The notes under the pieces were generated by a model. It was not told the DNA's origin. It ran no database searches and saw only the letters and a list, made by a program, of their open reading frames with translations. This document shows, piece by piece, positions 41,249-48,671 of a stretch of 64,000 nt of DNA. This DNA comes from a bacterium (GTDB lineage: Bacteria; Acidobacteriota; Thermoanaerobaculia; Multivoradales; J023): the NCBI GenBank assembly GCA_024226315.1, contig JAAELT010000497.1:1-64000 (forward strand), written 5' to 3'. Both the position numbers and the translations under genes were made by a program. Each line of letters opens with the position of its first letter. The stretch's first letter is position 1.

Positions 41249-42136
41249 ATGACAGTAAGACGAATGACAGTGCTTCTCTTGTTCCTAGTGATCACATTTC
41301 TGGCATTGCCGGCGACGGTCGCAGCCGAAGAATGGATCCAATCGGAGGTCTTTGGCCTGGACACGGCCCCGCCGCCGTCCGGTGAGGTCTTGAGCTGTGC
41401 GCGTCTCTGGATTGAGGAACGGACCTGGAGATTTGACGTCACAGGAACGAATCTGAGCGGCATATTCGGCTCTAACATCCGCACCCTACCCTTGGCAACG
41501 ACCGGGCCGAGTTGTAGATTCGACTCGCAGGCACCCATGCCTCTCGCTTTCACTGTGAGGATGTGGAATATCGAGCGGTCACGTCATGACAAGGGGGTGT
41601 GGGATCTTCAGTTGGTGCCGGCCGGGGAGATGACCGGTGTGCCGTTGAACCTTAAGCATGGTCCGTTCTCGACACGCCTCTTCATGGAGGGTGACCGTCT
41701 TGTCGATACGGCGACCAACGCGGGCGCCTCGAAACGCCTCATCTTCAGGCGTCCGGCGGCGCCGCCGCCGGACCTGGCCGACGCGGTTCGAAGGACGCTT
41801 GAGGGTTTACACACCGGCCAATGCATGAAGATCATGTCGGCGACCGTCGACCCGCCGGAGGCTCTTGAGAAAGTGGCTCCGGCGCTTTCGACCGTCTGCG
41901 ATCTCCGCCGCCGGATGCTCAATATTTCAGGTTCTCTCGTTTCCGTGAGCATTGGGCACGTCACGACGATCGACCGTGTCGTCGCTCCGCTCGTCCGTTC
42001 GGTGCCGACCGATGGCTGGAGTACAAAGAAGAGCTACCTAGTGGAGCTGACCATGAATTACGAGCGTTCGAGAGTCCCGGGCACCGCCCTGTTTACCAAG
42101 GAAAACGAATCATGGCGACTCGTCCGGCTCTGGTAG
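41249..42136 (+). CDS. Secreted hypothetical protein
   Basis: 295 residues. The ATG follows directly on the stop of the trypsin-like gene (TAAATG), so translation is coupled. The signal peptide MTVLLLFLVITFLALPATVA is clear. The mature part contains four Cys and beta-rich segments (TWRFDVTGTNLSGIFGSNIR) and a helical C-terminal region (DLADAVRRTLEGLHTGQCMK). I do not recognise a family. It is probably a periplasmic or outer-surface partner of the neighbouring proteins. Confidence 0.75.
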   Translation: MTVRRMTVLLLFLVITFLALPATVAAEEWIQSEVFGLDTAPPPSGEVLSCARLWIEERTWRFDVTGTNLSGIFGSNIRTLPLATTGPSCRFDSQAPMPLAFTVRMWNIERSRHDKGVWDLQLVPAGEMTGVPLNLKHGPFSTRLFMEGDRLVDTATNAGASKRLIFRRPAAPPPDLADAVRRTLEGLHTGQCMKIMSATVDPPEALEKVAPALSTVCDLRRRMLNISGSLVSVSIGHVTTIDRVVAPLVRSVPTDGWSTKKSYLVELTMNYERSRVPGTALFTKENESWRLVRLW

Positions 42137-42834
42137 CAGCGGTTTTCCTGGGCCTTTGCGCGATGTCGGCGTCAAGCTCCGACTGTCCGCCCAAGACGCC
42201 CGTCGAAGGCGATCAAAAGAAGGTTTACGGTCTTCGGGAGGGCGGTTACTGCGACGGCCAGCTAGCAGCTCTTCACGGAGGAAGCTTGCAGGCGCTCACG
42301 GTCGAGATCCCGAGAGGCGAATCCACAGGCAAGGCGCCTTTTGCGGTTCACGTCGTCACCGGCCCGGAGGTCGGCCCTGGGGCGATAATCTCGCTTCAAG
42401 GTCTTCCGAGAGACCCTGGTCTCAATTATCGTTTAGACGCTCAAAGAAGACTCGATCAAATACCGCTGATGATGGAGGCCGACGCAGCGCTCTGGGAGCT
42501 CGACTTGTCGCCGGCTGAGATCGGCTGGCTGGCATGGACTCAGCAGTCCGGCGAGGAGAAGACCTTCTGGCCCGTCACGAGCGACGAAGCCGGTGGAAGT
42601 ATCGTTGAAATCTCCGTGCGGTCCGCCCTTCAGGCCGCCGTGCTGAGAGCTTGGGTAACCGATTCAACCGGTCAGGTTGTCGCCCAAGACTTCGCAGTCA
42701 ACATCGACCCGGGATATCCCATTACGTTTTCCCTGCCGACGGGTCCTACCGGAGTGGTTGTCGTCAATCTCGTCGTTGAGGACCCTGACGGCGTCTCTTC
42801 TGAGTCCACCTCACTTCGTTTGTGGAGACCATAG
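42112..42834 (+). CDS. Secreted hypothetical protein
   Basis: 240 residues, overlapping the previous gene by 25 bases. Signal peptide MATRPALVAAVFLGLCAMSA. The mature protein has two N-terminal Cys (DCPPKTP, GGYCDGQ) and then beta-rich segments ending VVVVNLVVEDPDGVSSESTS, like an Ig-type or carboxypeptidase-regulatory-like domain. No enzyme motif seen. Its overlap with neighbours on both sides places it firmly in the operon. Confidence 0.72.
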   Translation: MATRPALVAAVFLGLCAMSASSSDCPPKTPVEGDQKKVYGLREGGYCDGQLAALHGGSLQALTVEIPRGESTGKAPFAVHVVTGPEVGPGAIISLQGLPRDPGLNYRLDAQRRLDQIPLMMEADAALWELDLSPAEIGWLAWTQQSGEEKTFWPVTSDEAGGSIVEISVRSALQAAVLRAWVTDSTGQVVAQDFAVNIDPGYPITFSLPTGPTGVVVVNLVVEDPDGVSSESTSLRLWRP

Positions 42835-43877
42835 CAGTGAGGATCTTCTTTCCCGGGAGGCCCCCGTCGGCCCTCGCCGTGCGGAAAGCCCGGCTCGAGG
42901 GCAAGCTGGCCGAGACACTCGCGGACCCCGATTCCACCCTGGAGTCGATCAAGGGCATCAGGGACTTGATTGAACAGATAGACCGCCACCGGCAACGGTT
43001 GTGGAATCGGTGCTCCCTTCGCTGGCTTGTCGGCTGTACGGCCATCGTGCTGATCGTTGCGGCTATCCTTTCGCAGATTCACTGGACAAGCTCCCGTTTC
43101 GTCCTCGATACCTCAACTCGCGCTTTGATCTACGGCCTGGGCGACCAGGACGACGAGCTCGTCGAAGGAGCGGGCCTCCAATCGATCGCCTACCAGGGCG
43201 ACCACCCCCTAAACCACTGTGTGCCGGAGATCGAGCGCCGCGACTGCACCAAGGTCGACCGCCTGGATCTTTTGACTCTCACGGCCTATGCCGGCAGCAC
43301 CGTCCAGTTGCGCCGCGTCGCTGGTTGCGGCGAGGTCTCCTTTTTGGAGGGCGGAGGCAGACTTGAAGTCCGGATCGACCCGAAATCGGAGGCGGACGCT
43401 AACTTGCAGAGGAATACATACCGCTTTATCCGCCTCAAACCGATGAGCTCTGTCCGTTATTGTCAAAAAGCGAACGCCAACCTCATCCTGGGAAAGCCCC
43501 GTTTCTTGATTATCGGCGAGGTTAGTACACCGGCTGTCGCGGAGCGTTTTCTCCTTCCCGCGGCGAGTGTCGGCAAGTTGGTCTTGGCGGACGTCGGACA
43601 AACCCGGAGCTTCGGCGCCACAGATATCGTTCGGATTGAAGAAATGGGGAACAACGGAGTCGCGGCCGTCCATATGGGTGAGGCCCTGAGGGTTACCGTC
43701 TCGGGGAAAGCTGGCCGCCTTCAGATGGAACGATCCGGAATTGAGGAAAATGCTATACCGACCGCCCTCGACTGGGTCGTCGGCTCGCCGGCAATCAAGG
43801 CGTTCCTAAGCCTCTTCGCCGGAGTGTGGGCAGGTCTTGTCCTTATGCGGGCGAAAGTTGAAGAGATCATCTCTTGA
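42822..43877 (+). CDS. Membrane protein with two predicted TM helices
   Basis: 351 residues from GTG (42822); GTG at 42837 is an alternative start. A short cytoplasmic coiled-coil-like segment (KLAETLADPDSTLESIKGIR) leads to TM1 WLVGCTAIVLIVAAILSQIH at about residue 70. A ~220-residue external domain with paired Cys follows, then TM2 FLSLFAGVWAGLVLMRAKVE near the C-terminus. No known domain. It is the only integral membrane protein of this cluster and may anchor or signal for the secreted partners. Confidence 0.75.
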   Translation: METIAVRIFFPGRPPSALAVRKARLEGKLAETLADPDSTLESIKGIRDLIEQIDRHRQRLWNRCSLRWLVGCTAIVLIVAAILSQIHWTSSRFVLDTSTRALIYGLGDQDDELVEGAGLQSIAYQGDHPLNHCVPEIERRDCTKVDRLDLLTLTAYAGSTVQLRRVAGCGEVSFLEGGGRLEVRIDPKSEADANLQRNTYRFIRLKPMSSVRYCQKANANLILGKPRFLIIGEVSTPAVAERFLLPAASVGKLVLADVGQTRSFGATDIVRIEEMGNNGVAAVHMGEALRVTVSGKAGRLQMERSGIEENAIPTALDWVVGSPAIKAFLSLFAGVWAGLVLMRAKVEEIIS

Positions 43878-43895
43878 AGCGCCGAAGGAGAACCT

Positions 43896-44645
43896 ATGAA
43901 CAGCCAGCTTAAGCGCCTATTCTTAGTCAAAGCCTTCCTCGCGATGGCCTGGGGCCTCGCGAACCCGGCTGCAGCCCAAATCACCTATGACGGTTGCACC
44001 GATGCCCGGGGGATTCCAGTCGTTTCGGTGGCCCGGCCCGGAATTGGCGACATGGCACGGGCGCTGATCGATCCTGGAACCGGTGCAGCCGTAATTCTTT
44101 ATGACCCAAGCATCCTGCCATGGGTCACTCCGGAGTTCCGCCTGTGGCTCTATGGGCACGAATGCGCCCATCATGCTTTGGGCCACACGCTGGGAAGGTC
44201 CCATCCGCTCTCGATGGAACAGGAAGCCGACTGCTGGGGAATCGTCACCCTGGTCGACGCCGGGATGTTGAGCAGGCGGGATCTTCCTGCGATTCAAAAC
44301 GATCTCGCCCGGCTTGGACGCGGTGATTGGACGCATCTTTCAGGCCCCTCGAGAGCGGTGAATCTCGATCGTTGTCTTCGAGACGCCGGTCTTGGCGGTG
44401 AACGAAGCCCTAGAGTTCGGAGAGAGTGTCATCATAGGCTCCATCCGCGCGGCGACGTCACGCGGTGTAACCACACCTTGCATCCTCGAGGTGACGTCTG
44501 GCGTTGCACGCACGTCTGCTACAATAACTTCGGATACGCGACTCCGTGCCATCCCCGAGGAGACATCGCCCCCTGTTCGCACCCGGCTCACCCAAGAGGC
44601 GACGTCGAATCCTGTACGCACGTCGCCCACCCCGGGGGCCATTAG
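43896..44645 (+). CDS. Secreted HExxH metallopeptidase with HPRGD Cys/His repeat tail
   Basis: 249 residues; GAAGGAG precedes the ATG. Signal peptide LFLVKAFLAMAWGLANPAAA. The catalytic site is LYGHECAHHALGHTLG (HExxH), with EQEADCWGI about 20 residues later as the third zinc ligand region, a gluzincin-like layout. The last ~75 residues are five to six copies of HPRGDV..C.H (for example LHPRGDVTRCNHTLHPRGDV), rich in Cys and His and probably metal-binding. Fusion of a peptidase with this tail is unusual. It closes the operon; a gap of about 1 kb follows. Confidence 0.8.
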   Translation: MNSQLKRLFLVKAFLAMAWGLANPAAAQITYDGCTDARGIPVVSVARPGIGDMARALIDPGTGAAVILYDPSILPWVTPEFRLWLYGHECAHHALGHTLGRSHPLSMEQEADCWGIVTLVDAGMLSRRDLPAIQNDLARLGRGDWTHLSGPSRAVNLDRCLRDAGLGGERSPRVRRECHHRLHPRGDVTRCNHTLHPRGDVWRCTHVCYNNFGYATPCHPRGDIAPCSHPAHPRGDVESCTHVAHPGGH

Positions 44646-45059
44646 GCGGCCTTCTGGGACCGGGCGCTGGAAGAATCCAAATGCCCGTCATGCGGCTGAG
44701 ATTGCCGCTCCGCGAATCCGGAGGCCATAGAGACAGCGGACACAGCGTAGGTGTACTCCGGCGGATGCCTAAGGAAGTCTTGGAATCGCGGGCGTGCCGA
44801 TTCGGTCGATGGACTTAATATTATGGTGCCTCATGCGGTGACATGCCGATCAGCTCGTAGATTCGCGGGAGCCCGATTCTGTTTACCGAGGGCGCGGGGC
44901 CGGTCCATAGATAGCTAGCTTGGCCCCTGGGCGGGGCACAGAGTCGGGTGTAGCATCGGGGGCGCTGATCGCGCGCCAAGCACAGTCAGGAGCTGTCCGC
45001 CGCGCGCCGCTCTCCGATCACCACGATCTCAGCTTTCGGTTGCCCCGACATGACAGCCC

Positions 45060-45175
45060 AGGTGTAATCGCCGATCCGTCGCCTGCCCTCTGCGTATGAC
45101 CCAGGAGCTTTCTGACCTGCTGGAGTGGCAGCCCGAGATCCTGCATCGCCGGGCCGGTCTCGGTGATCGACGGTA
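45060..45175 (-). pseudogene. Possible tyrosine-recombinase remnant
   Basis: The minus strand reads DLGLPLQQVRKLLGHTQRAG, like the helix and LGH box before the catalytic Tyr of phage integrases. The expected Tyr segment is absent in this frame, and a shifted frame gives RRIGDYTWAVMSGQPK. Too short to be sure. The surrounding 44646-45347 shows no intact gene. Confidence 0.35.
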
Positions 45176-45347
45176 GCGCAATCATCTTCAAGGATGGCGT
45201 CGAATCTGGCGAGACATCCGGCTGGTCAAGCAAGGTTCAGCAAGCGTCTGTCGCTCTTCCTGAGTCTCGTATATCTCGCAACAGCCCGGCTCCTAACCCC
45301 CCCTACGAACACAGAGAAGAGCTGCGTCTGCTCGGAAGGAGAAACCC

Positions 45348-45395
45348 ATGGAAGTCACTTCATACGCGCTCATGGACAACTTCGGCCCGCGCTAA
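45348..45395 (+). CDS. 15-residue micropeptide frame with strong ribosome binding site
   Basis: Encodes MEVTSYALMDNFGPR, with GGAAGGAG 7 bases before the ATG. It is not similar to the two other micropeptides. It lies 45 bases before family B copy 2. The SD is strong, but there is no second copy to support coding, so it could be chance. Confidence 0.35.
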   Translation: MEVTSYALMDNFGPR

Positions 45396-45439
45396 AAGGC
45401 GCGAGCTCGTTTCTCTCCGCCCCCGTTCCCATCCCACCC

Positions 45440-45553
45440 CGCGCTCGCCCAGCGTCAAGGATCGAAGCGAAATCCCCACAGCGAGCTCCGCTCGCGAGGA
45501 GATGCAGCGCAGAGCCTGACCCCGCGCCAGCGGGGGGACGCCCAAATCCTCCG
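45440..45553. repeat. Family B dispersed repeat, copy 2
   Basis: Same layout as copy 1 at 34671-34785. The internal hairpin GCGAGC-TCC-GCTCGC lies at about 45481-45495, and the terminal hairpin CCCCGC-GCCA-GCGGGG at about 45520-45535. No family A palindrome is beside this copy. It precedes (by strand, follows) the minus-strand operon ending at 45677. Confidence 0.75.
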
Positions 45554-45676
45554 CTTCTGCCTCCGCCTCTACCTCCACTCCGCCGAGCCGAGCCGCCCCA
45601 CCGACTCCTCATAGTGCTTCACAAGAAAGGGCTCTCTCGTCACTCACTTCGAAGAGCCGGCGGGACGACCCAAAGC

Positions 45677-46096
45677 CTACACCCGGATCAGCTCGATGGC
45701 CGGCAAATACCCTCCCCCTCCTCCCTCACCAACCAACTCCTCGAGCCTCCGCTTCACCTCGAGCACCCTCTCCCTCTCCTGCCCTTCTACCTCTCGCGCT
45801 CGCCCACCAGCAACCGCGATCATCTCCCCATAGAGAAGGCGCCCAGGCTGGAGCACCTCACCCGGATGCTCCCACTCCTCAGACAGCAGCACCTCCAGAT
45901 CCCGATGCGCATCGAGCCCCTCCTCGATCCGCCCCACCCCGGCCACCTCCGCCATCGCCTCGAGCTGAGCCACCTGCGAAGCAAACATCGGACACCTCCG
46001 AATCAACCCCGCAAGCTTCACCGACATCTCGACTGACACCTCTCCTCCATCCGCCAGCCTCGCCACCTCCTCGAGCGTCAGCTCCGTCTCACTCAT
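45677..46096 (-). CDS. Hypothetical protein, last gene of an HTH operon
   Basis: 139 residues starting MSETELTLEEVARLADGGEV, overlapping the HTH gene by 8 bases. It is acidic and helical (GLIRRCPMFASQVAQLEAMA), ending GGGGGYLPAIELIRV. It resembles small partner proteins encoded next to HTH regulators, but I recognise no domain. Confidence 0.7.
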   Translation of the reverse strand: MSETELTLEEVARLADGGEVSVEMSVKLAGLIRRCPMFASQVAQLEAMAEVAGVGRIEEGLDAHRDLEVLLSEEWEHPGEVLQPGRLLYGEMIAVAGGRAREVEGQERERVLEVKRRLEELVGEGGGGGYLPAIELIRV

Positions 46097-46427
46097 TTCG
46101 CACGACCTCCTCGTCCCCGTTCCCACCGACCTCGAGCCGCAGCAGCCGCTCCTCATGGTCGGTAACCTGACCACGCAATCCCTTGAGCTCCTCGCGCACC
46201 TGCTTGGGCGCCCTACCCTCGGCAAGATCCAACGCCTCCTGCAGATCGCAGAAATCAAACCCAAGGCTCTGGAGGTAGCGGTCCAGCAGCTTCAGACTGG
46301 GCGTCTTGTGCCTCGTCTCCCAGTGCGACAGCGTACGGAAATCCGGCGCTTCCTGAGGCTTCGCGGCTGCGGCCTGCGTCAGCCCCCTGCGGGTCCGGAG
46401 CAGTCGCAGCGCTTCTGCGATCAGCAC
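46089..46427 (-). CDS. XRE-family helix-turn-helix protein
   Basis: 112 residues. The N-terminal HTH reads ALRLLRTRRGLTQAAAAKPQ then DFRTLSHWETRHKTPSLKLL, the usual Cro/CI layout. The C-terminal part is a short coiled coil (QVREELKGLRGQVTDHEERL) that should allow dimerisation. It overlaps both neighbours, so the three genes form one operon, probably autoregulated. Confidence 0.85.
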   Translation of the reverse strand: MLIAEALRLLRTRRGLTQAAAAKPQEAPDFRTLSHWETRHKTPSLKLLDRYLQSLGFDFCDLQEALDLAEGRAPKQVREELKGLRGQVTDHEERLLRLEVGGNGDEEVVRNE

Positions 46428-46876
46428 CCGCGGGCCTCCTGCCGCACGGACAGCGGCTCGCCGATGAACTCCTCGATCCAGGCCCTGGAGCGGGCCAGCT
46501 CGTGCGCGGCCTTGAGCCGCCGCTCGATCACCTCGAGCCGCCGCCGGCGATGACCTGAGTCAATGCGCCCGGCCCGGGCACAGCAGAGGTGCAGCAGCGC
46601 GGGGACGTTAGGGGAGTCGAGGATCTCCCCGGGATCGCGCCAGACACCGCGGCGCCGCTCGAGAGCATCGAGGTCGAGGCTCGCCCTGTAGATCACTGGC
46701 CCAAGCTTCTCGGCGGGCACGTCGAGCGCAACGGCGAGATGCTGGAGGGAGTACCTGAGGGGGCTGTTGAGGAGGACATCGAGCTGGAAGTCGAGCAGCT
46801 GCGGCCGGCCTGAAGCGGTGAGCTCCAGGAGGGCGGAGATTCCGTCTACGGGGGAGTTCGTCCCTCGGCTAGTCAT
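46421..46876 (-). CDS. Hypothetical protein, first gene of the HTH operon
   Basis: 151 residues starting MTSRGTNSPVDGISALLELT. A helical Arg-rich C-terminal half (RRRRLEVIERRLKAAHELAR) and a winged-helix-like middle (LRYSLQHLAVALDVPAEKLG) hint at nucleic-acid or protein binding. Stop overlaps the HTH start. Function not known. Confidence 0.65.
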   Translation of the reverse strand: MTSRGTNSPVDGISALLELTASGRPQLLDFQLDVLLNSPLRYSLQHLAVALDVPAEKLGPVIYRASLDLDALERRRGVWRDPGEILDSPNVPALLHLCCARAGRIDSGHRRRRLEVIERRLKAAHELARSRAWIEEFIGEPLSVRQEARGC

Positions 46877-47092
46877 CGATCCATCCCGCGGCCGGCCGAG
46901 GGCCGATCGCCTCCATAGTCACTTCCCAAGAGATTCGCGCTTCGTGCCGTCATCCTGTGTCTTGGCTGTCAAGGTACGCGGGTCTGCCCCCAGCGCTCGA
47001 CCTCAACGACAAGCGATCCACCGCCCGACTGAAAGTACTTGAGGATTCCCCTCATCGCCGGATTCCCGTCAAAGGTTGACACTTGCAAGGGC

Positions 47093-47122
47093 AAACTGCC
47101 GGCTGCCGTTAACCGGCAGTTT
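47093..47122. promoter_or_regulatory. Inverted repeat upstream of the second micropeptide gene
   Basis: AAACTGCCGG and CCGGCAGTTT, 10-bp perfect arms around a 10-base loop, 85 bases before the micropeptide ATG. TTGACA lies just upstream at 47076-47081, so this may be an operator on the micropeptide promoter. Confidence 0.55.
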
Positions 47123-47206
47123 TCGCGGTACAGTGACCTTAAAAAGTCGAGACGCGCGCCGCACTCTCGCGGCCCTCGATCTCCGGCGTCAGAAGGAGGT
47201 GACTCT

Positions 47207-47266
47207 ATGGGCGTCAAGACCGACGTTCGGGCGGGCAATGGCCCAGTGGTCGATCCCATCGGCTAA
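47207..47266 (+). CDS. 19-residue micropeptide gene, homologue of 9529-9585
   Basis: Encodes MGVKTDVRAGNGPVVDPIG, with AGAAGGAGGTGA 5 bases before the ATG, as in the copy at 9529-9585. Shared residues are V[KR]T.V[KR]AG[DN]G. It is followed by a GC-rich hairpin (47283-47305) and, 66 bases on, by a TPR protein gene, the only large partner candidate. Not secreted by any visible signal. The TPR neighbour recalls peptide-receptor pairs of the RRNPP type, but those peptides are normally exported, so this is only a suggestion. Confidence 0.68.
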   Translation: MGVKTDVRAGNGPVVDPIG

Positions 47267-47282
47267 GCTCGTCCTTTCCACT

Positions 47283-47305
47283 GGGCGCGGCGTCTTGCTG
47301 CGCCC
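47283..47305 (+). terminator. Hairpin after the second micropeptide gene
   Basis: GGGCGC and GCGCCC, 6-bp arms around an 11-base loop, followed by a pyrimidine-rich TACTCTCTT. It lies between the micropeptide and the TPR gene and may limit read-through. Confidence 0.45.
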
Positions 47306-47332
47306 TACTCTCTTCGCTAGAATTCCTGGCAG

Positions 47333-48457
47333 ATGCCGCATACGTTGAACCACGCGCAGCGCCTCCTGCGCGAGCTGGAGCCTTGTCTGCCTGACGGCGT
47401 GGAGCGTGTGCTGGATCGTCCTCCCTACTGGGATCCGGTCTTCTGCGAGCTTTTTTTCGAGCGCACCGAAGAAGTGACCTTCTGCGATCCCCAGGCCGGG
47501 CTCAAGCTCGCCAGGGTCGCACCTCGGCTCGCGATGGCCGTCCCCGAGAGCAACGGGGCCGCGGGGCGCCGCGAGCACAACGAGAGAGTGGCGAGAGCCT
47601 ATTCGCTCCTCGGCAGCGCCCAGCGCGTTGCGGAACGCCACCACGATGCGGATGGATCGTTTCAAAAAGCCCTCCAGATCTGTACCCGTCGTAAGATTTC
47701 GGGCACCTGCCGAGTAGAGATCTACCTAAGATTGGCAGTATTCCGTTCGTGTCAGAAAAGATTCACGGAAGCCTTCCAGCTCGTCGCTCGAAGCACGAGC
47801 CTCTGTGAGTCCGAGAACGACGACAAATGGCTCAGCGTGACTCTGGCGACCCGCGGCGCCGTCTGCGCCCGAGCTCGCCTCTTCCCGGAGGCCGTGTCCG
47901 TCCTGAGCGAGGTTCTGGGCAACTACAGACTCTCCCCGCGCGTCGAATACTCGGCGACCCATAATCTCGCCTACGCAGTCAGCGAAGCCGCAAACCCCAA
48001 TCTGGAATCAGCACTCGAGCACCTACGCAAGGCCCGCCGGCTGCTGGGACCGCGACGCAGCGTGCAGAAGTGCAAGCTGTACTGGGTCGAGGGCTTGATT
48101 CACATCCGGCTCGGACGGACGGAACGAGCCGAGCGTCTGTTCCGCAAGGCGCTGGCTGGATTCGAGAAGTTCGAGGCTCCGTACGAGACCGCCCTCGTCG
48201 GTCTCGATCTCTCAGCCCTGCTCCGCTTCGAGCGAAGATGGGGCGAGCTCGAACAGCTGACCGATAAGACCTACCGCAGGTTCCGTGAACTCCGCGAGGA
48301 TACCGAGGCTGTGGCTTCGCTCAGACTCTGGATCGAGGCTGCCCAGATGCGCACCCTCACCGAAGAGCTAATCACCGAGGTGAAAGAGAAGATCGAGGAG
48401 TGGATGCGCCGGCATCCAGCACCAGGGACGGTCCGACGACGCCGCCAACGGCGCTGA
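47333..48457 (+). CDS. TPR-repeat protein
   Basis: 374 residues, soluble, starting MPHTLNHAQRLLRELEPCLP. TPR-like helix pairs run from about residue 85 to 330: RVARAYSLLGSAQRVAERHH, IYLRLAVFRSCQKRFTEAFQ, LATRGAVCARARLFPEAVSV, GLIHIRLGRTERAERLFRKA. The C-terminus is very basic (RRRRQRR) and could bind nucleic acid. No strong ribosome binding site, so it may be coupled to the micropeptide transcript. Role unknown; a regulator or receptor is plausible. Confidence 0.82.
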   Translation: MPHTLNHAQRLLRELEPCLPDGVERVLDRPPYWDPVFCELFFERTEEVTFCDPQAGLKLARVAPRLAMAVPESNGAAGRREHNERVARAYSLLGSAQRVAERHHDADGSFQKALQICTRRKISGTCRVEIYLRLAVFRSCQKRFTEAFQLVARSTSLCESENDDKWLSVTLATRGAVCARARLFPEAVSVLSEVLGNYRLSPRVEYSATHNLAYAVSEAANPNLESALEHLRKARRLLGPRRSVQKCKLYWVEGLIHIRLGRTERAERLFRKALAGFEKFEAPYETALVGLDLSALLRFERRWGELEQLTDKTYRRFRELREDTEAVASLRLWIEAAQMRTLTEELITEVKEKIEEWMRRHPAPGTVRRRRQRR

Positions 48458-48671
48458 CCCGCTTCCGCACTTCTGAGAGCTCCCGAAATCCTCCAGGCCG
48501 CCCCGGCCGAATCGCTCGAGTTGGCACGGTAGACGATCGGATGGCTTCGATACAGACCTATCTCATGCGGCATCGTAGCGAAAAGTACGACACCTCCAGC
48601 GCACCGCCAAGCTTCCTCCAACGTGGCCCGACAAGGCTTGCTCTTGCAGTTCGGGAAAGCGGTTCGTGACC

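Noticed and set aside
44410..44645. RGD as an integrin-binding motif
   Set aside because: The RGD is part of a regular HPRGD Cys/His repeat in a bacterial peptidase; nothing suggests host-cell adhesion.
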